64,000 nt of DNA from CSP1-1 sp035620615 (GCA_035620615.1 DASPGM010000011.1:67494-131493), one strand, 5' to 3'; counted from the stretch's first letter, positions 33,539 to 42,328 are shown. The notes: a model not told the origin generated them from the sequence alone. Numbers and translations are program-made.

Positions 33539-34003
33539 ATGGTTTTTCAAAAAAGTACTACACAAGTTTTGAAAAGAAAAAATAGAATTGTTTCAAGAAA
33601 TGTGGTTAAACCTACAAAAACCAAAGTGGTTGTTTTAAAAAACGAAATTCAACAATATTTTGATAATAACGGATACCTCTCATGGTCTTCCAAGAAAAAA
33701 ATGTTTATTATTTTAGGAACAAATTCACCTAAAAATGGGCTGGTACAGTGTCCAAAATGTAAGATAGGGAAATTAATGGTAGTTAAATCCTATAAAACAA
33801 AAAAGCGTTTCCTTGGTTGCTCCAATTATTATAATGGATGTAAGGCTTCAGCACCTCTTTTACAAAAAGCAAAGTTGCGAGTAACAAAGATTCCCTGTAG
33901 ATTTTGTTCGTGGCCAATAATGATTTTTCGATATAGTAGAAAACAGAGATGGACCAGACAGTGCTCAAATAGTGGATGCCAAAGTAGAAATCTTAAAGTT
34001 TGA
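33539..34003 (+). CDS. topoisomerase-type C4 zinc-finger protein
   Basis: 154 residues, very basic. The N-terminus (1-35) is Lys/Arg/Val rich and disordered. Two topo I-like zinc modules follow: 'CPKCKIGKLMVVKS...FLGCSNYYNGC' (about 67-100) and 'CRFCSWPIMIFR...RQCSNSGC' (about 120-149). It probably binds single-stranded DNA or RNA; no catalytic domain is present. The 3' end overlaps the convergent nitrilase gene by 39 bases, the largest such overlap in the window. Confidence 0.7.
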   Translation: MVFQKSTTQVLKRKNRIVSRNVVKPTKTKVVVLKNEIQQYFDNNGYLSWSSKKKMFIILGTNSPKNGLVQCPKCKIGKLMVVKSYKTKKRFLGCSNYYNGCKASAPLLQKAKLRVTKIPCRFCSWPIMIFRYSRKQRWTRQCSNSGCQSRNLKV

Positions 34004-34795
34004 ATAAAGATCTGTTCTTCTGCTCTTAAGAAGAGGCAATAATTTTCTTGTTTGTTTGATTTTATCAGTGGATATATTTACCAGTCCAATGCCTTGTCTT
34101 TTTTTCATATCAAGTAAAATTTTGCCAAAAGGATCTACTACAAGGCTACGCCCACAGTAAATGTTGCCAACTTGATCTGGAGCAATTATGTAACAACCAT
34201 TTTCTATTGCTCGAGTTTTGTTTATTGTTATCCAATGCTCCTCTTTCATTTTACCTTGAACCCATGCAGAGGGTGCAACTAATATTTCAGAACCAGAAGC
34301 TGCAAGACTACGTGCCATTTCGGGAAATCTCAAATCATAACATATTAGCATTCCAAGTTTTCCAATACTAGTTCGTGCTGGTAATGAAATTTTGGAACCT
34401 GGTGTCATTTTGTTAGATTCTCTAAATCCTAATGCATCATAGAGATGTATCTTTCTGTATGTAGAAATAACTTTTCCAGACTTACTTAAAAGAAAAGATG
34501 TATCATAAACATGATTTTTCTTCTTACTTTTTTCATAAAGTGTTCCTACTACTTGAATAGAATTATGTTTAGCAGATTCTGCTATTGATTTTACAAATTG
34601 TCCATTAATGGATTCAGCTAATGATGCAAGTTTTGCAGGGCTTTGAGAAGAATTAGTGTAAAACATCATAAACTCTGGAAATGCACAAAGTTCTGCACCT
34701 CTCTTAGAAGCTTTTTCTATATAATTTATAATGCGTTTAAGATTTTGTTCTTTATCTGTAGAAGCTTTAAACTGTGCTACTGCAATCTTTGGCAT
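33965..34795 (-). CDS. carbon-nitrogen hydrolase (nitrilase superfamily)
   Basis: 276 residues with the full Glu-Lys-Cys triad: 'LCAFPEFMMFYT' (Glu), 'STYRKIHLYDAL' (Lys), and 'GMLICYDLRFPEMARSL' (Cys), plus the second structural Glu region 'VQGKMKEEHW'. 'RKIHLYDALGFRESN' and the overall form resemble the Nit1/Nit2 omega-amidase branch, which repairs deaminated glutathione or hydrolyses alpha-keto amides. Substrate is not determined. The start ATG has a clean 5' region of about 170 bases shared with the divergent rlmN. Confidence 0.9.
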   Translation of the reverse strand: MPKIAVAQFKASTDKEQNLKRIINYIEKASKRGAELCAFPEFMMFYTNSSQSPAKLASLAESINGQFVKSIAESAKHNSIQVVGTLYEKSKKKNHVYDTSFLLSKSGKVISTYRKIHLYDALGFRESNKMTPGSKISLPARTSIGKLGMLICYDLRFPEMARSLAASGSEILVAPSAWVQGKMKEEHWITINKTRAIENGCYIIAPDQVGNIYCGRSLVVDPFGKILLDMKKRQGIGLVNISTDKIKQTRKLLPLLKSRRTDLYSNFKISTLASTI

Positions 34796-34964
34796 AAGTT
34801 TTGTAAAAACAATTAAGATAAAAGATTATTGTAAAATGATTTAGCTAAAAAGGAAAGGATCATGTAATGAATTATTTGCAAATTGGTTTAACTTCAAATA
34901 ACCCTTTTACCAATATTTTTATGGACTTTATGATAAAAAATTATAAAGAAAAAATGAATAGATC

Positions 34965-36053
34965 TTGACAGATCTTTACCGTTTACTACCAGAGGAAATG
35001 GAAAAATTGGTAATAGAATTAGGACATCCTCGTTATCGCGCAGATCAAATTCTATATCCCATTTACAATAAATTTCCAAAAGATGTATCTGAACTACGAC
35101 AACTTCCAACAGAATTCAGAAATACGCTAGTTGCAGAAGGATATACTATTGGTTCTGCAAAAGAGATAACCCGAATTGTAAGTGAAGATGGAGATACAAC
35201 CAAATTACTTCTCAATCTTGTTGATGGAACACCTATTGAAACAGTTTTGATTCAGTATCCATCATCTAAGATTAGTGGTCACCCAAGATCAACTATCTGT
35301 GTATCAACTCAAGTTGGTTGTGCAATGGGTTGTGTATTTTGTGCTACAGGGCAAATGGGATTTAAACGCAACATAAAGGCAGAAGAAATTGTTGCACAAG
35401 TAATTCATTTTGCTAGAATTCTACGAGAACGTGGTGAGCATGTAACTAATTTGGTTTTTATGGGAATGGGTGAACCACTCGCAAACTATGACGAGACCAT
35501 ACGAGCTGTTCGTTTATTAATTAACAACCGTGGTTTTGGAATCGGACAACGACACATTACTATTTCTACAATTGGAATCATTGATGGAATAGATCGTCTC
35601 GCTGAAGAGGATCTTCAAATTGGACTTGCTATATCATTACATGCACCAAATGATTCACTACGAAAGAAACTTGTACCAACAGCAGGACCACATTCTGTGA
35701 AAGATTTGATCTCAGCTGGAAGGCGTTTCTTTAAGAAAACTGGACGACGTGTTACATTTGAATATGCTCTAATCAAAGGAATTAATGATTCCCCTGAAAT
35801 TGCTACCGAGCTAGCTAATCTTTTACATGGTAATGGTTCGCATGTGAACTTAATTCCAATTAATCCAACTGCAGGTAATTTTCAACGTCCTGATAGACGA
35901 AATGTTATTGAATTTGAGCGAATTCTCATAAATGCAGGAATTAATTGTACTGTTAGAGTAGAAAAAGGATCTGAGATTTCAGCCGCATGTGGACAACTTA
36001 GAACAGATTTTGTAAGTAATTATAATCTTGATAATATCAAAAGTTCAAATTGA
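34965..36053 (+). CDS. rlmN: radical SAM rRNA/tRNA adenine-C2 methyltransferase (RlmN family)
   Basis: 362 residues, TTG start. It has an N-terminal HhH-like domain (about 1-85, 'HPRYRADQILYPIYNKFP'), the cluster motif 'GCAMGCVFCATGQMGF', 'NLVFMGMGEPLANYDE', 'ISTIGIIDGI', 'LAISLHAPND', 'GINDSPEIA', and the C-terminal 'ISAACGQLRTDF' carrying the methyl-accepting Cys. RlmN methylates A2503 of 23S rRNA and A37 of some tRNAs in bacteria. Bacterial-type RlmN in an archaeon suggests old transfer. All key residues are present. Confidence 0.88.
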   Translation: MTDLYRLLPEEMEKLVIELGHPRYRADQILYPIYNKFPKDVSELRQLPTEFRNTLVAEGYTIGSAKEITRIVSEDGDTTKLLLNLVDGTPIETVLIQYPSSKISGHPRSTICVSTQVGCAMGCVFCATGQMGFKRNIKAEEIVAQVIHFARILRERGEHVTNLVFMGMGEPLANYDETIRAVRLLINNRGFGIGQRHITISTIGIIDGIDRLAEEDLQIGLAISLHAPNDSLRKKLVPTAGPHSVKDLISAGRRFFKKTGRRVTFEYALIKGINDSPEIATELANLLHGNGSHVNLIPINPTAGNFQRPDRRNVIEFERILINAGINCTVRVEKGSEISAACGQLRTDFVSNYNLDNIKSSN

Positions 36054-36102
36054 ATATTATAGAAATTTTTACAGAATATTTAATTTAAATATAAAAAATG
36101 AG

Positions 36103-36279
36103 TTATAATTGGTTTCCAGCCATAAACCAATTTTCTTTAGGTTTTTCGTCAAAAACCACAATTACGTGATTTTCTTTTGTCTTCAGAATATCAACAGCAG
36201 ACTTTGTGATTGCTTTTACAAATTCTTCTTTTTGTTGTTGAGTTCTGCCAGGATATAGTGACACGGTAATTAGAGGCAT
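36103..36279 (-). CDS. 4-oxalocrotonate tautomerase family protein
   Basis: 58 residues (ATG 36277-36279 to TAA 36103-36105), close to the usual 4-OT subunit size. After Met removal it begins 'PLITVSLYPGRTQQQKEEF', with the catalytic Pro1 and the Arg11-like Arg, then 'VKAITKSAVDIL' and 'HVIVVFDEKPKENW' on the C-terminal strand. Such enzymes tautomerise enol/keto acids or act on related substrates. It is convergent with rlmN, 49 bases apart, and upstream of nothing obvious. Substrate unknown. Confidence 0.8.
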   Translation of the reverse strand: MPLITVSLYPGRTQQQKEEFVKAITKSAVDILKTKENHVIVVFDEKPKENWFMAGNQL

Positions 36280-36322
36280 AAATTGTTCTGAAATACCTAT
36301 GATTTATTCCTTAAAGAATGAA

Positions 36323-37087
36323 TCAACGATCTCCCTTCCAGCCATATCTCGTCCCATAAGTAAATTCAGAGCTATGAGATTTTTTGTATAAATATCCTGT
36401 CGCTAAACCAATTAGAAAACCTCCAATATGTGCCATGTATGCTACCCCTCCCCCTGCGATTCCAAATCCGCCAATAAAAAATGGCAGTAGATTTTGAAAG
36501 ATGAGCCAAAATGGTAAAAACCATTTTGCTTGAATGTGAAGCATTCTCCAAAAAAATCCCAGCATCATAAAAGTCATAATTTTTGCTCTTGGAAATAGAA
36601 TTAGATAAGCACCTAACACACCAGAGATCGCACCAGATGCACCAACTGCTGGTATTGAGCTTGTTGGATCAATTACTATATGGGCAAAGCCAGCAACAAT
36701 TCCCCAGAAGAGATAAATCCCAAGAAACTTTGCTCGACCAAATTTGAATTCAATGTTGTCACCAAAAATCCATAGAAATAACATATTGCCTCCTAAATGC
36801 ATCAATCCACCATGAAGAAACATGGAGCTTAACAACGAAACATATGGCATGTCAGGACATGGAATCTGTAATCCTTGTTGAATGATATGGGTTGAACCAG
36901 TAATACAAGTAGGTACTGCACCCCATTCAAAAAATAATATGGCAGCTTGCTGGTTTGAGAATTCCCAAAATTGTCCTGTAAAAGCTACCTCATAAAAAAA
37001 TACTATTACATTAATAATAATGAGAGTGATGGTAAGTTTTGGTTTGAACCATGTTGGATGGGGATTTTCATCCCGAAGTGGAAGCAT
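36323..37087 (-). CDS. rhomboid-family intramembrane serine protease
   Basis: 254 residues with six or seven membrane helices. The catalytic Ser is in 'PAVGASGAISGVLGAYLIL' (GxSG) and the His in 'YMAHIGGFLIGLATG'. 'SMFLHGGLMHLGGNMLFLWI' is the typical helix 2 His/Asn segment, and 'NIEFKFGRAKFLGIYLFWG' follows. Rhomboids cleave single-span substrates within the membrane. It starts 'MLPLRDENPHPTWFKPKLT', a usual prokaryotic rhomboid N-terminus. Confidence 0.92.
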   Translation of the reverse strand: MLPLRDENPHPTWFKPKLTITLIIINVIVFFYEVAFTGQFWEFSNQQAAILFFEWGAVPTCITGSTHIIQQGLQIPCPDMPYVSLLSSMFLHGGLMHLGGNMLFLWIFGDNIEFKFGRAKFLGIYLFWGIVAGFAHIVIDPTSSIPAVGASGAISGVLGAYLILFPRAKIMTFMMLGFFWRMLHIQAKWFLPFWLIFQNLLPFFIGGFGIAGGGVAYMAHIGGFLIGLATGYLYKKSHSSEFTYGTRYGWKGDR

Positions 37088-37142
37088 GAATTACTTTGCT
37101 TATTTAAAATTTGTATAATAGTATTTCAGGAAAAAAATGTAT

Positions 37143-38813
37143 TTAGACTCTCATGATTCCTTGTTGAATTAGCCATTGAACTCCTTGTACAAAGTCTTGG
37201 TCTGTTATTTGATTACTTGACCACCAACCTGCATTATTTTTTATCCAGTCTGGAATTTTTTGGCCACTTGGAGAACCTGATTCAGTTGGAGGAATTTTCA
37301 TGATTCCTTGTTGAATTAGCCATTGAACTCCTTGTACAAAGTCTTGGTCTGTTATTTGGTTACTTGACCACCAACCTGCATTATTTTTTATCCAGTCTGG
37401 AATGTCTTTTTTCACGGGTTGCTGAACAGGTGACTTTAGCCCACCAGGTCCTACTTCAATAATTCCTGAACCTATACCAGAATATTTTGGCTCATAAGTA
37501 ATTCCTTGACCAAAAACTTCAATATCAAGACGATAGGTTTGTTGTGATTGAATCTTTACTCTTTGAATATCTATCCCTTCTGAAGCTAAAATACCTGGCA
37601 TGTTAGAATCACTTCCAAGATTTTTGAATATTATTTTATTATTTTGATCAATTAAATAAAGACCATAGTGAATATCTTTCAAAAGATTTCTTTTTTCATC
37701 AAAGAATGTAATTTCAAATGGGATTTCGTCATTAACTCCATAGGAGCTATCCCATGAAACCTGCACAGTAGTTCCTACTGGTTGTAGTGACTTTTTATTT
37801 ACAAGATAAAAGTCAAATGAATTTTTTACAGTTTCACTTTGAGGAACTAAATTAAATTCCATTGTTTTTTTATCAAAGTGTGATGAACCTAATTTATCAT
37901 TAATTCGTTTTAACTCATTTCCAGTTACAAGAAAATGAATTACATTGGTATCTTCAAATGAATATGGATCAATTAATAGAACTCTGTTATCAACTTCGAC
38001 ACCATCTACATAACCTTTGAAATGTTTTCCTTCAGAGTATGGGGAAAAACTTTTTGGAACACGAATTTCTTCATGTACTACTTGGACCAAATTGATATAA
38101 TCTGGAGACCAGTCAAAATCCATATTAAATGAAATAGAATTATCTGATTTTTGAAATTTAAAATCTTTTACATCATCATAATATGTCTTAACAATTACCG
38201 GGATTTCTTGAGCTTGTGCAGTTTGGATAAGGAAGTCTTGTTCTTGTGCAACACTTACAAAAGTGTCAAAGCTTAAGAGTTGTGCAACTTGAGTTTTAGG
38301 ACTAGTAGCTCCTTCAATATCAACTCGTATATTGTATAATCCACCTTTATCAAAAATAGGTCCAGTAATTGTTGGTCTGCCATTTCCATAAACATACAAG
38401 GCACCTGGTGAGCTAACATGTTCAGAACCACCATAGGTTGTACAATCAATTAGTCTTATTTCTTTACAATCTGTTTTTGGTTTTAATTCAACATTAAGTT
38501 CGCCATCTGTATCAAAAAACAAATTTCTTGCCAATAAATCTCCACTACGCCATACTTCTACTCGATAAGTAACTTGTTCAAAGTTTTTGTTAGTTAATTG
38601 ATCAAAAAATCTTACTGCCATATTTGCACTAGATACTTCACCCACTGTAATATCAGATGGTGTTAATTGTGTACTTACTGTAACTTGCATTCCTGCAAAG
38701 CTAATAGGAGGTGCCATATCTCCTCCCAAGCCATGCCCAAATACTTCATTAAATAATACTGGAAAAGAAAAAATTCCAATTATTATAAGAATTAACGGAA
38801 ATTGTGATGACAA
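37143..38813 (-). CDS. secreted protein with mature N-terminal His and two C-terminal 'NNAGWW' repeats
   Basis: 556 residues. The signal peptide ends around 'FNEVFG|HGLGGDMAPP', so the mature chain may start with His. The middle is beta-rich ('VTYRVEVWRSGDLLARNLFF', 'VVHEEIRVPKSFSPYSEGKH'), and the same order of segments occurs in the 450-residue protein at 45190-46542, so the two are paralogs. The end has two almost identical 49-residue units beginning 'IPDWIKNNAGWWSS', matching the DNA repeat at 37151-37403. No catalytic motif is seen. It is probably a surface or periplasm-like protein, perhaps linked to copper by neighbourhood. Confidence 0.65.
   Translation of the reverse strand: MSSQFPLILIIIGIFSFPVLFNEVFGHGLGGDMAPPISFAGMQVTVSTQLTPSDITVGEVSSANMAVRFFDQLTNKNFEQVTYRVEVWRSGDLLARNLFFDTDGELNVELKPKTDCKEIRLIDCTTYGGSEHVSSPGALYVYGNGRPTITGPIFDKGGLYNIRVDIEGATSPKTQVAQLLSFDTFVSVAQEQDFLIQTAQAQEIPVIVKTYYDDVKDFKFQKSDNSISFNMDFDWSPDYINLVQVVHEEIRVPKSFSPYSEGKHFKGYVDGVEVDNRVLLIDPYSFEDTNVIHFLVTGNELKRINDKLGSSHFDKKTMEFNLVPQSETVKNSFDFYLVNKKSLQPVGTTVQVSWDSSYGVNDEIPFEITFFDEKRNLLKDIHYGLYLIDQNNKIIFKNLGSDSNMPGILASEGIDIQRVKIQSQQTYRLDIEVFGQGITYEPKYSGIGSGIIEVGPGGLKSPVQQPVKKDIPDWIKNNAGWWSSNQITDQDFVQGVQWLIQQGIMKIPPTESGSPSGQKIPDWIKNNAGWWSSNQITDQDFVQGVQWLIQQGIMRV
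37151..37256. repeat. 106-base direct repeat, copy 1
   Basis: This copy equals 37298-37403 with one difference (ATTTGATTA against ATTTGGTTA), at a period of 147 bases (49 codons). It encodes the last 'NNAGWW' module of the 556-residue secreted protein. Such identity suggests recent duplication or ongoing conversion. Confidence 0.9.
37298..37403. repeat. 106-base direct repeat, copy 2
   Basis: Partner of 37151-37256, one mismatch over 106 bases. It encodes the penultimate 'NNAGWW' module. The 41-base spacer between copies codes for a Ser/Gly/Pro-rich linker. Confidence 0.9.
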
Positions 38814-38939
38814 TTAATTATAATTAGTCTGAATTCCTTATTTAAAGCTGCTATAAAATTCTCAGATCTGGTAAAAAAATTTTAATTTTTAAATAATAAT
38901 CGAGTGTATAATTTTTATAGTTATAAAAAAAAATAAGGT

Positions 38940-39752
38940 TTGTTGAAATTTCTCTCTGTATTATTTTTGATTCAACTAATGCTAATTCCAGCGTTTGCAC
39001 AAAATTACAACGAATTTATGTCAAGTGATAAAGGAACGCTTGATATAGGAATTACAACCATTCCAGAAAAACCTATAGCAGGAGGAGTTACTAAATTCCA
39101 AATAGATTTTATTAATCCAAAGACAGAAAAAATTCAAGAACATATTGATTATAAATTTACTTTACAGAGAGATGGAAAAAATGTTTTTGGACCAACTGAT
39201 TTAATTCATACTTCTGAAGGTTCAGTTACAATTCCCGTGGAAACTATAGAATCTGGAACATATTTTGGTTTAGTTGAAATTGAAGGAATTTTATTTCAAC
39301 CTATTCCAGTAGAAGCAGCATCATTTAGCATTAGCATTTTGGGAAATCAACCTCCAAATAATGGTAATTCCGGAGATGGTGGATGTTTAATTGCAACTGC
39401 TACTTTTGGTTCTGAACTTTCACCTAAAGTTCAACAATTACGCGAATTACGTGATGATGTTGTATTAAAAACAGAATCTGGAAAATTATTCATGAATAGT
39501 TTTAATGAATTCTACTATTCCTTTTCACCAGCAATTGCAGACTTTGAGAGACAAAATGATTTTTTCAGAGAAGGAGTAAAAATTGCCATAGTTCCCCTCT
39601 TGACATCGCTTTCAATTCTAACCTATGTCGATATTGATTCAGAAACAGAAATGCTAGGATATGGAATTAGTTTGATTTTGTTAAATCTTGGAATGTATTT
39701 TGGTATCCCAGCAGTAATTATTACTAAAATAAAGCAATCTTTGAAAGAATAA
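38940..39752 (+). CDS. secreted/membrane CFI-box protein
   Basis: 270 residues from TTG 38940, with TTG TTG AAA as first codons. A signal peptide (about 1-20, 'FLIQLMLIPAFA') is followed by an Ig-like beta domain (about 35-130) and a short Gly/Asn/Pro linker. Then comes the CFI-box-type module 'GGCLIATATFGSELSPKVQQ' with 'LRELRDDVV' and 'FNEFYYSFSPAIADF', followed by two hydrophobic segments near the C-terminus. The conserved Cys of the box may be lipid-linked or thiol-active; its role is not known to me. It is divergent from the 556-residue secreted gene. Confidence 0.7.
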   Translation: MLKFLSVLFLIQLMLIPAFAQNYNEFMSSDKGTLDIGITTIPEKPIAGGVTKFQIDFINPKTEKIQEHIDYKFTLQRDGKNVFGPTDLIHTSEGSVTIPVETIESGTYFGLVEIEGILFQPIPVEAASFSISILGNQPPNNGNSGDGGCLIATATFGSELSPKVQQLRELRDDVVLKTESGKLFMNSFNEFYYSFSPAIADFERQNDFFREGVKIAIVPLLTSLSILTYVDIDSETEMLGYGISLILLNLGMYFGIPAVIITKIKQSLKE

Positions 39753-39813
39753 ACTATACTAGAATCGAGAATCCAAGTGAGGTTTTTATGGATCTGTAAG
39801 AGTACCAAGGACA

Positions 39814-40701
39814 ATGAAGACTATAGCAATAGGCTCAATCTTTGTTCTGATAGCAATTGTAGCATTAATTGCAACTGTGCCAACTGCTTTTGCTGATCAT
39901 GCAAAAGCTTCAGTGAGCATCCCAACAGGAACTTCCGTCCCAGGATGTGAAAAAACTGCTGATGGATGTTACATCCCAATGAAAGTAACAGTAGATGTTG
40001 GGGGAGAAGTTACATGGACAAATAATGACTCTGCAGCACATACTGTAACTAGTGGAACAGCCAAAGACGGACCAGATGGAAAATTCGACAGTAGTTTGTT
40101 TATGGCAGGAAAAACTTTCTCTGTAAAGTTTACTGACTATGAACCAGGTACAGTTCCTTATTTCTGCATGGTTCATCCATGGATGGTTGGTGAAGTTATT
40201 GTTCAAGCAGCTGGAATGGAAGAGGAACATGAAGAAGAAGAGCACGAAGAAACGATGACAGGAGCAATGGTAAGTGGAATGTCAAAAGATGGCTCGGTAA
40301 TGGTTAAAATCGATGCAACAAAACCAACCGCAAATGAAATGATGAAAATTGATGTATCATTAACAAAGAAGGATGGTACAGCAACACAACATGCCAACTA
40401 TGATATTGTAGCTACACAAGATGGAAAACAAGTTTTATCCGATAAAGGAGCTCATCAACATGAAGGAAAGGGTTCTCATACCACAATGGCCTTAGCCTCT
40501 GACAAACCAGTAGATATTCAAGTAACTCTTAATGGATTTGGATTGCCTGGTGAAGAAGCTAAATGGACAGGTCCAAAAGGAGAAGTAGTGACTCTACAAG
40601 TTGTTCCAGAATTTGGCACAATTGCAATGATGATACTAGTAGTATCTATTGTAAGCATCATAGCAATTACTGCAAAAACTAGGGTAATTCCAAAACTTTA
40701 G
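39814..40701 (+). CDS. cupredoxin (plastocyanin-like), PEFG-CTERM anchored
   Basis: 295 residues. The signal peptide is about 1-27 ('VALIATVPTAFA'). The blue-copper domain (about 30-132) has the full type 1 ligand set: His in 'NNDSAAHTVTSG', then Cys, His and Met in 'YFCMVHPWMVG'. An acidic His/Glu linker ('EEEHEEEEHEE') precedes a second beta domain (about 150-255). The tail 'VVPEFGTIAMMILVVSIV' followed by Arg/Lys is the PEFG-CTERM archaeosortase signal. It likely carries electrons in the copper-based respiratory/ammonia-oxidation chain. A paralog follows after 79 bases. Confidence 0.93.
   Translation: MKTIAIGSIFVLIAIVALIATVPTAFADHAKASVSIPTGTSVPGCEKTADGCYIPMKVTVDVGGEVTWTNNDSAAHTVTSGTAKDGPDGKFDSSLFMAGKTFSVKFTDYEPGTVPYFCMVHPWMVGEVIVQAAGMEEEHEEEEHEETMTGAMVSGMSKDGSVMVKIDATKPTANEMMKIDVSLTKKDGTATQHANYDIVATQDGKQVLSDKGAHQHEGKGSHTTMALASDKPVDIQVTLNGFGLPGEEAKWTGPKGEVVTLQVVPEFGTIAMMILVVSIVSIIAITAKTRVIPKL
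40015..40115. repeat. 101-base identical block in cupredoxin 1
   Basis: Identical base for base to 40985-41085 in the tandem paralog. It encodes the first copper-ligand His region and the adjacent loop. Flanking coding sequence differs strongly. Confidence 0.9.
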
Positions 40702-40728
40702 GAAATACTCTTTCTATTTTCTTTTTAT
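40520..40728. repeat. 209-base near-identical block, cupredoxin 1 3' end
   Basis: Matches 41496-41704 with one A/G difference. It covers the end of the second beta domain, the PEFG-CTERM tail, the stop codon and about 27 bases beyond it, including a T-rich probable terminator. Confidence 0.9.
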
Positions 40729-40780
40729 TCATAGCCTATTTTAAATGATAATTCTTGTGCGATGATTTTTATCCAAGCCT

Positions 40781-41677
40781 TTGGTTACTAGCACAATGAA
40801 TAGTAAAAAAAGTAAGTGCATTTATGTTCTATTTTTACTGATATTTGTAATTACTTTACCAGAAGCTTTTGCTGCAAACGTAGATGTAAGTATTCCATCA
40901 GGTACATCTGTACAGGGATGTGAAAAAACAAATGAATGTTTTGTACCAGCTTCAGTAACTGTACATCCAAAAGACACTGTAACTTGGACAAATAATGACT
41001 CTGCAGCACATACTGTAACTAGTGGAACAGCCAAAGACGGACCAGATGGAAAATTCGACAGTAGTTTGTTTATGGCAGGAAAAACCTTTTCCCACAAATT
41101 TGACACGCTAGGAAATTATCCATACTTTTGTATAGTTCATCCATGGATGATTGGCAATGTACTAAACACTGTAGGAGGTGGCATTGAGGTCCCATTGGGA
41201 AAAATTATTGTAGGTGGAGATGATATGCCAAAAGAAACTGTAGCTACGGCTATGTCTTCTGATGGTTCTGTCAGGGTAGAAATTGTTACAGGTAAACCTA
41301 CACCTAATGAAACGCTATCATTAGAAACACGATTTAGGGATGCAAGTGGTGGTGGCCTAAAAACACATGTAAATTACGATATTATGGCAACACATAATGA
41401 AAAAATAGTTCTATCAGAGATTGGAATACACCAACATGAAGGGACAGGTAACCATATTACGACAGTTTTAGGTTCAAACGATCCAGTGAACATAAAAGTA
41501 ACTCTTAATGGATTTGGATTGCCTGGTGAAGAAGCTAAATGGACAGGTCCAAAAGGAGAAGTAGTGACTCTACAAGTTGTTCCAGAATTTGGCACAATTG
41601 CAATGATGATGCTAGTAGTATCTATTGTAAGCATCATAGCAATTACTGCAAAAACTAGGGTAATTCCAAAACTTTAG
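40781..41677 (+). CDS. cupredoxin (plastocyanin-like), PEFG-CTERM anchored, second copy
   Basis: 298 residues, paralog of the preceding gene. The start given is a GTG at 40781; ATG 40796 ('MNSKKSKCIYVLFLLIF') gives a cleaner signal peptide. The type 1 copper ligands are intact ('NNDSAAHTVTSG', 'YFCIVHPWMIG'). The linker lacks the His/Glu run and instead has 'GGGIEVPLGKIIVGGDD'. The C-terminal domain and PEFG tail are nearly identical to copy 1 at DNA level, while the N-terminus and mid-region differ. The pair probably arose by tandem duplication followed by patchy conversion. Confidence 0.92.
   Translation: MVTSTMNSKKSKCIYVLFLLIFVITLPEAFAANVDVSIPSGTSVQGCEKTNECFVPASVTVHPKDTVTWTNNDSAAHTVTSGTAKDGPDGKFDSSLFMAGKTFSHKFDTLGNYPYFCIVHPWMIGNVLNTVGGGIEVPLGKIIVGGDDMPKETVATAMSSDGSVRVEIVTGKPTPNETLSLETRFRDASGGGLKTHVNYDIMATHNEKIVLSEIGIHQHEGTGNHITTVLGSNDPVNIKVTLNGFGLPGEEAKWTGPKGEVVTLQVVPEFGTIAMMMLVVSIVSIIAITAKTRVIPKL
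40985..41085. repeat. 101-base identical block in cupredoxin 2
   Basis: Partner of 40015-40115 at an offset of 970 bases, no mismatches. Confidence 0.9.
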
Positions 41678-41704
41678 GAAATACTCTTTCTATTTTCTTT
41701 TTAT
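41496..41704. repeat. 209-base near-identical block, cupredoxin 2 3' end
   Basis: Partner of 40520-40728 at an offset of 976 bases, one mismatch. It runs past the stop of this gene into the last codons of the convergent 212-residue gene, so the end of that gene derives from the copied terminator region. Confidence 0.88.
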
Positions 41705-42328
41705 CATTGCAATTATTGCTAAAATAACACCTGCTGCACCAAGTGATAATCCAAATATTCCAAAGTTGTATGCCGTTAACGTATTGATATCCCCAGTAGA
41801 ATCAATACCTCCAACTTTAGATTTTATATCATTAACATCTTTTTGTATTGAAGACATTGCATTTTTCAAAGCTGCTACTTCTTGACCAGATGAAGAACCT
41901 GAAGATTGCGGAAAGTCTAGAACTGCGGTACTTTCCACATCTTCTATAGGAACTTCAATATTTACTGGAACACCATCAATATCTCCTTTTAGTTCAATTA
42001 CTAACGATCCAGTTTTTGTTGGAATAATTTTTGAAAAATAATGTCCAGGTCTTGGATCAGAATTAATATCTAATACTTTTGTAACTCCACCCATCCGAAT
42101 CGTAGATTCTAAATTTTTAAAGGCACTAATCACTCCAGATTTTACACCTTCAGAGGGGCTTTCGCTAATTTGATAAACTATTGCATTTCTAAACCCAACA
42201 ACTGGAGGTTCAACATCCCACCCTACATCAATCTCATATTGTTCTACATGTACAGTTGTATGTGCCTCTGCTGTAAAAAACACAATACTAATGAGAATGG
42301 TAGATAGAATAATTAAATGAGCACGCAT
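41690..42328 (-). CDS. membrane-anchored protein with predicted mature N-terminal His, next to CopC-CopD
   Basis: 212 residues. The signal peptide ends in a good A-x-A site, 'FFTAEA|HTTVHVEQY', so the mature protein probably begins His-Thr-Thr-Val-His. A beta-rich domain (about 20-135) contains 'GWDVEPPVVGFRNAIVYQI', resembling extracytoplasmic copper or YtkA-type domains. A Ser/Gly linker, a coiled coil (about 150-170) and one TM helix near the C-terminus ('IFGLSLGAAGVILAIIAMI') complete it, with the tail in the cytosol. It is divergent from the CopC-CopD fusion by 99 bases. A copper-binding role is inferred from N-terminal His and context. Confidence 0.65.
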   Translation of the reverse strand: MRAHLIILSTILISIVFFTAEAHTTVHVEQYEIDVGWDVEPPVVGFRNAIVYQISESPSEGVKSGVISAFKNLESTIRMGGVTKVLDINSDPRPGHYFSKIIPTKTGSLVIELKGDIDGVPVNIEVPIEDVESTAVLDFPQSSGSSSGQEVAALKNAMSSIQKDVNDIKSKVGGIDSTGDINTLTAYNFGIFGLSLGAAGVILAIIAMIKRK

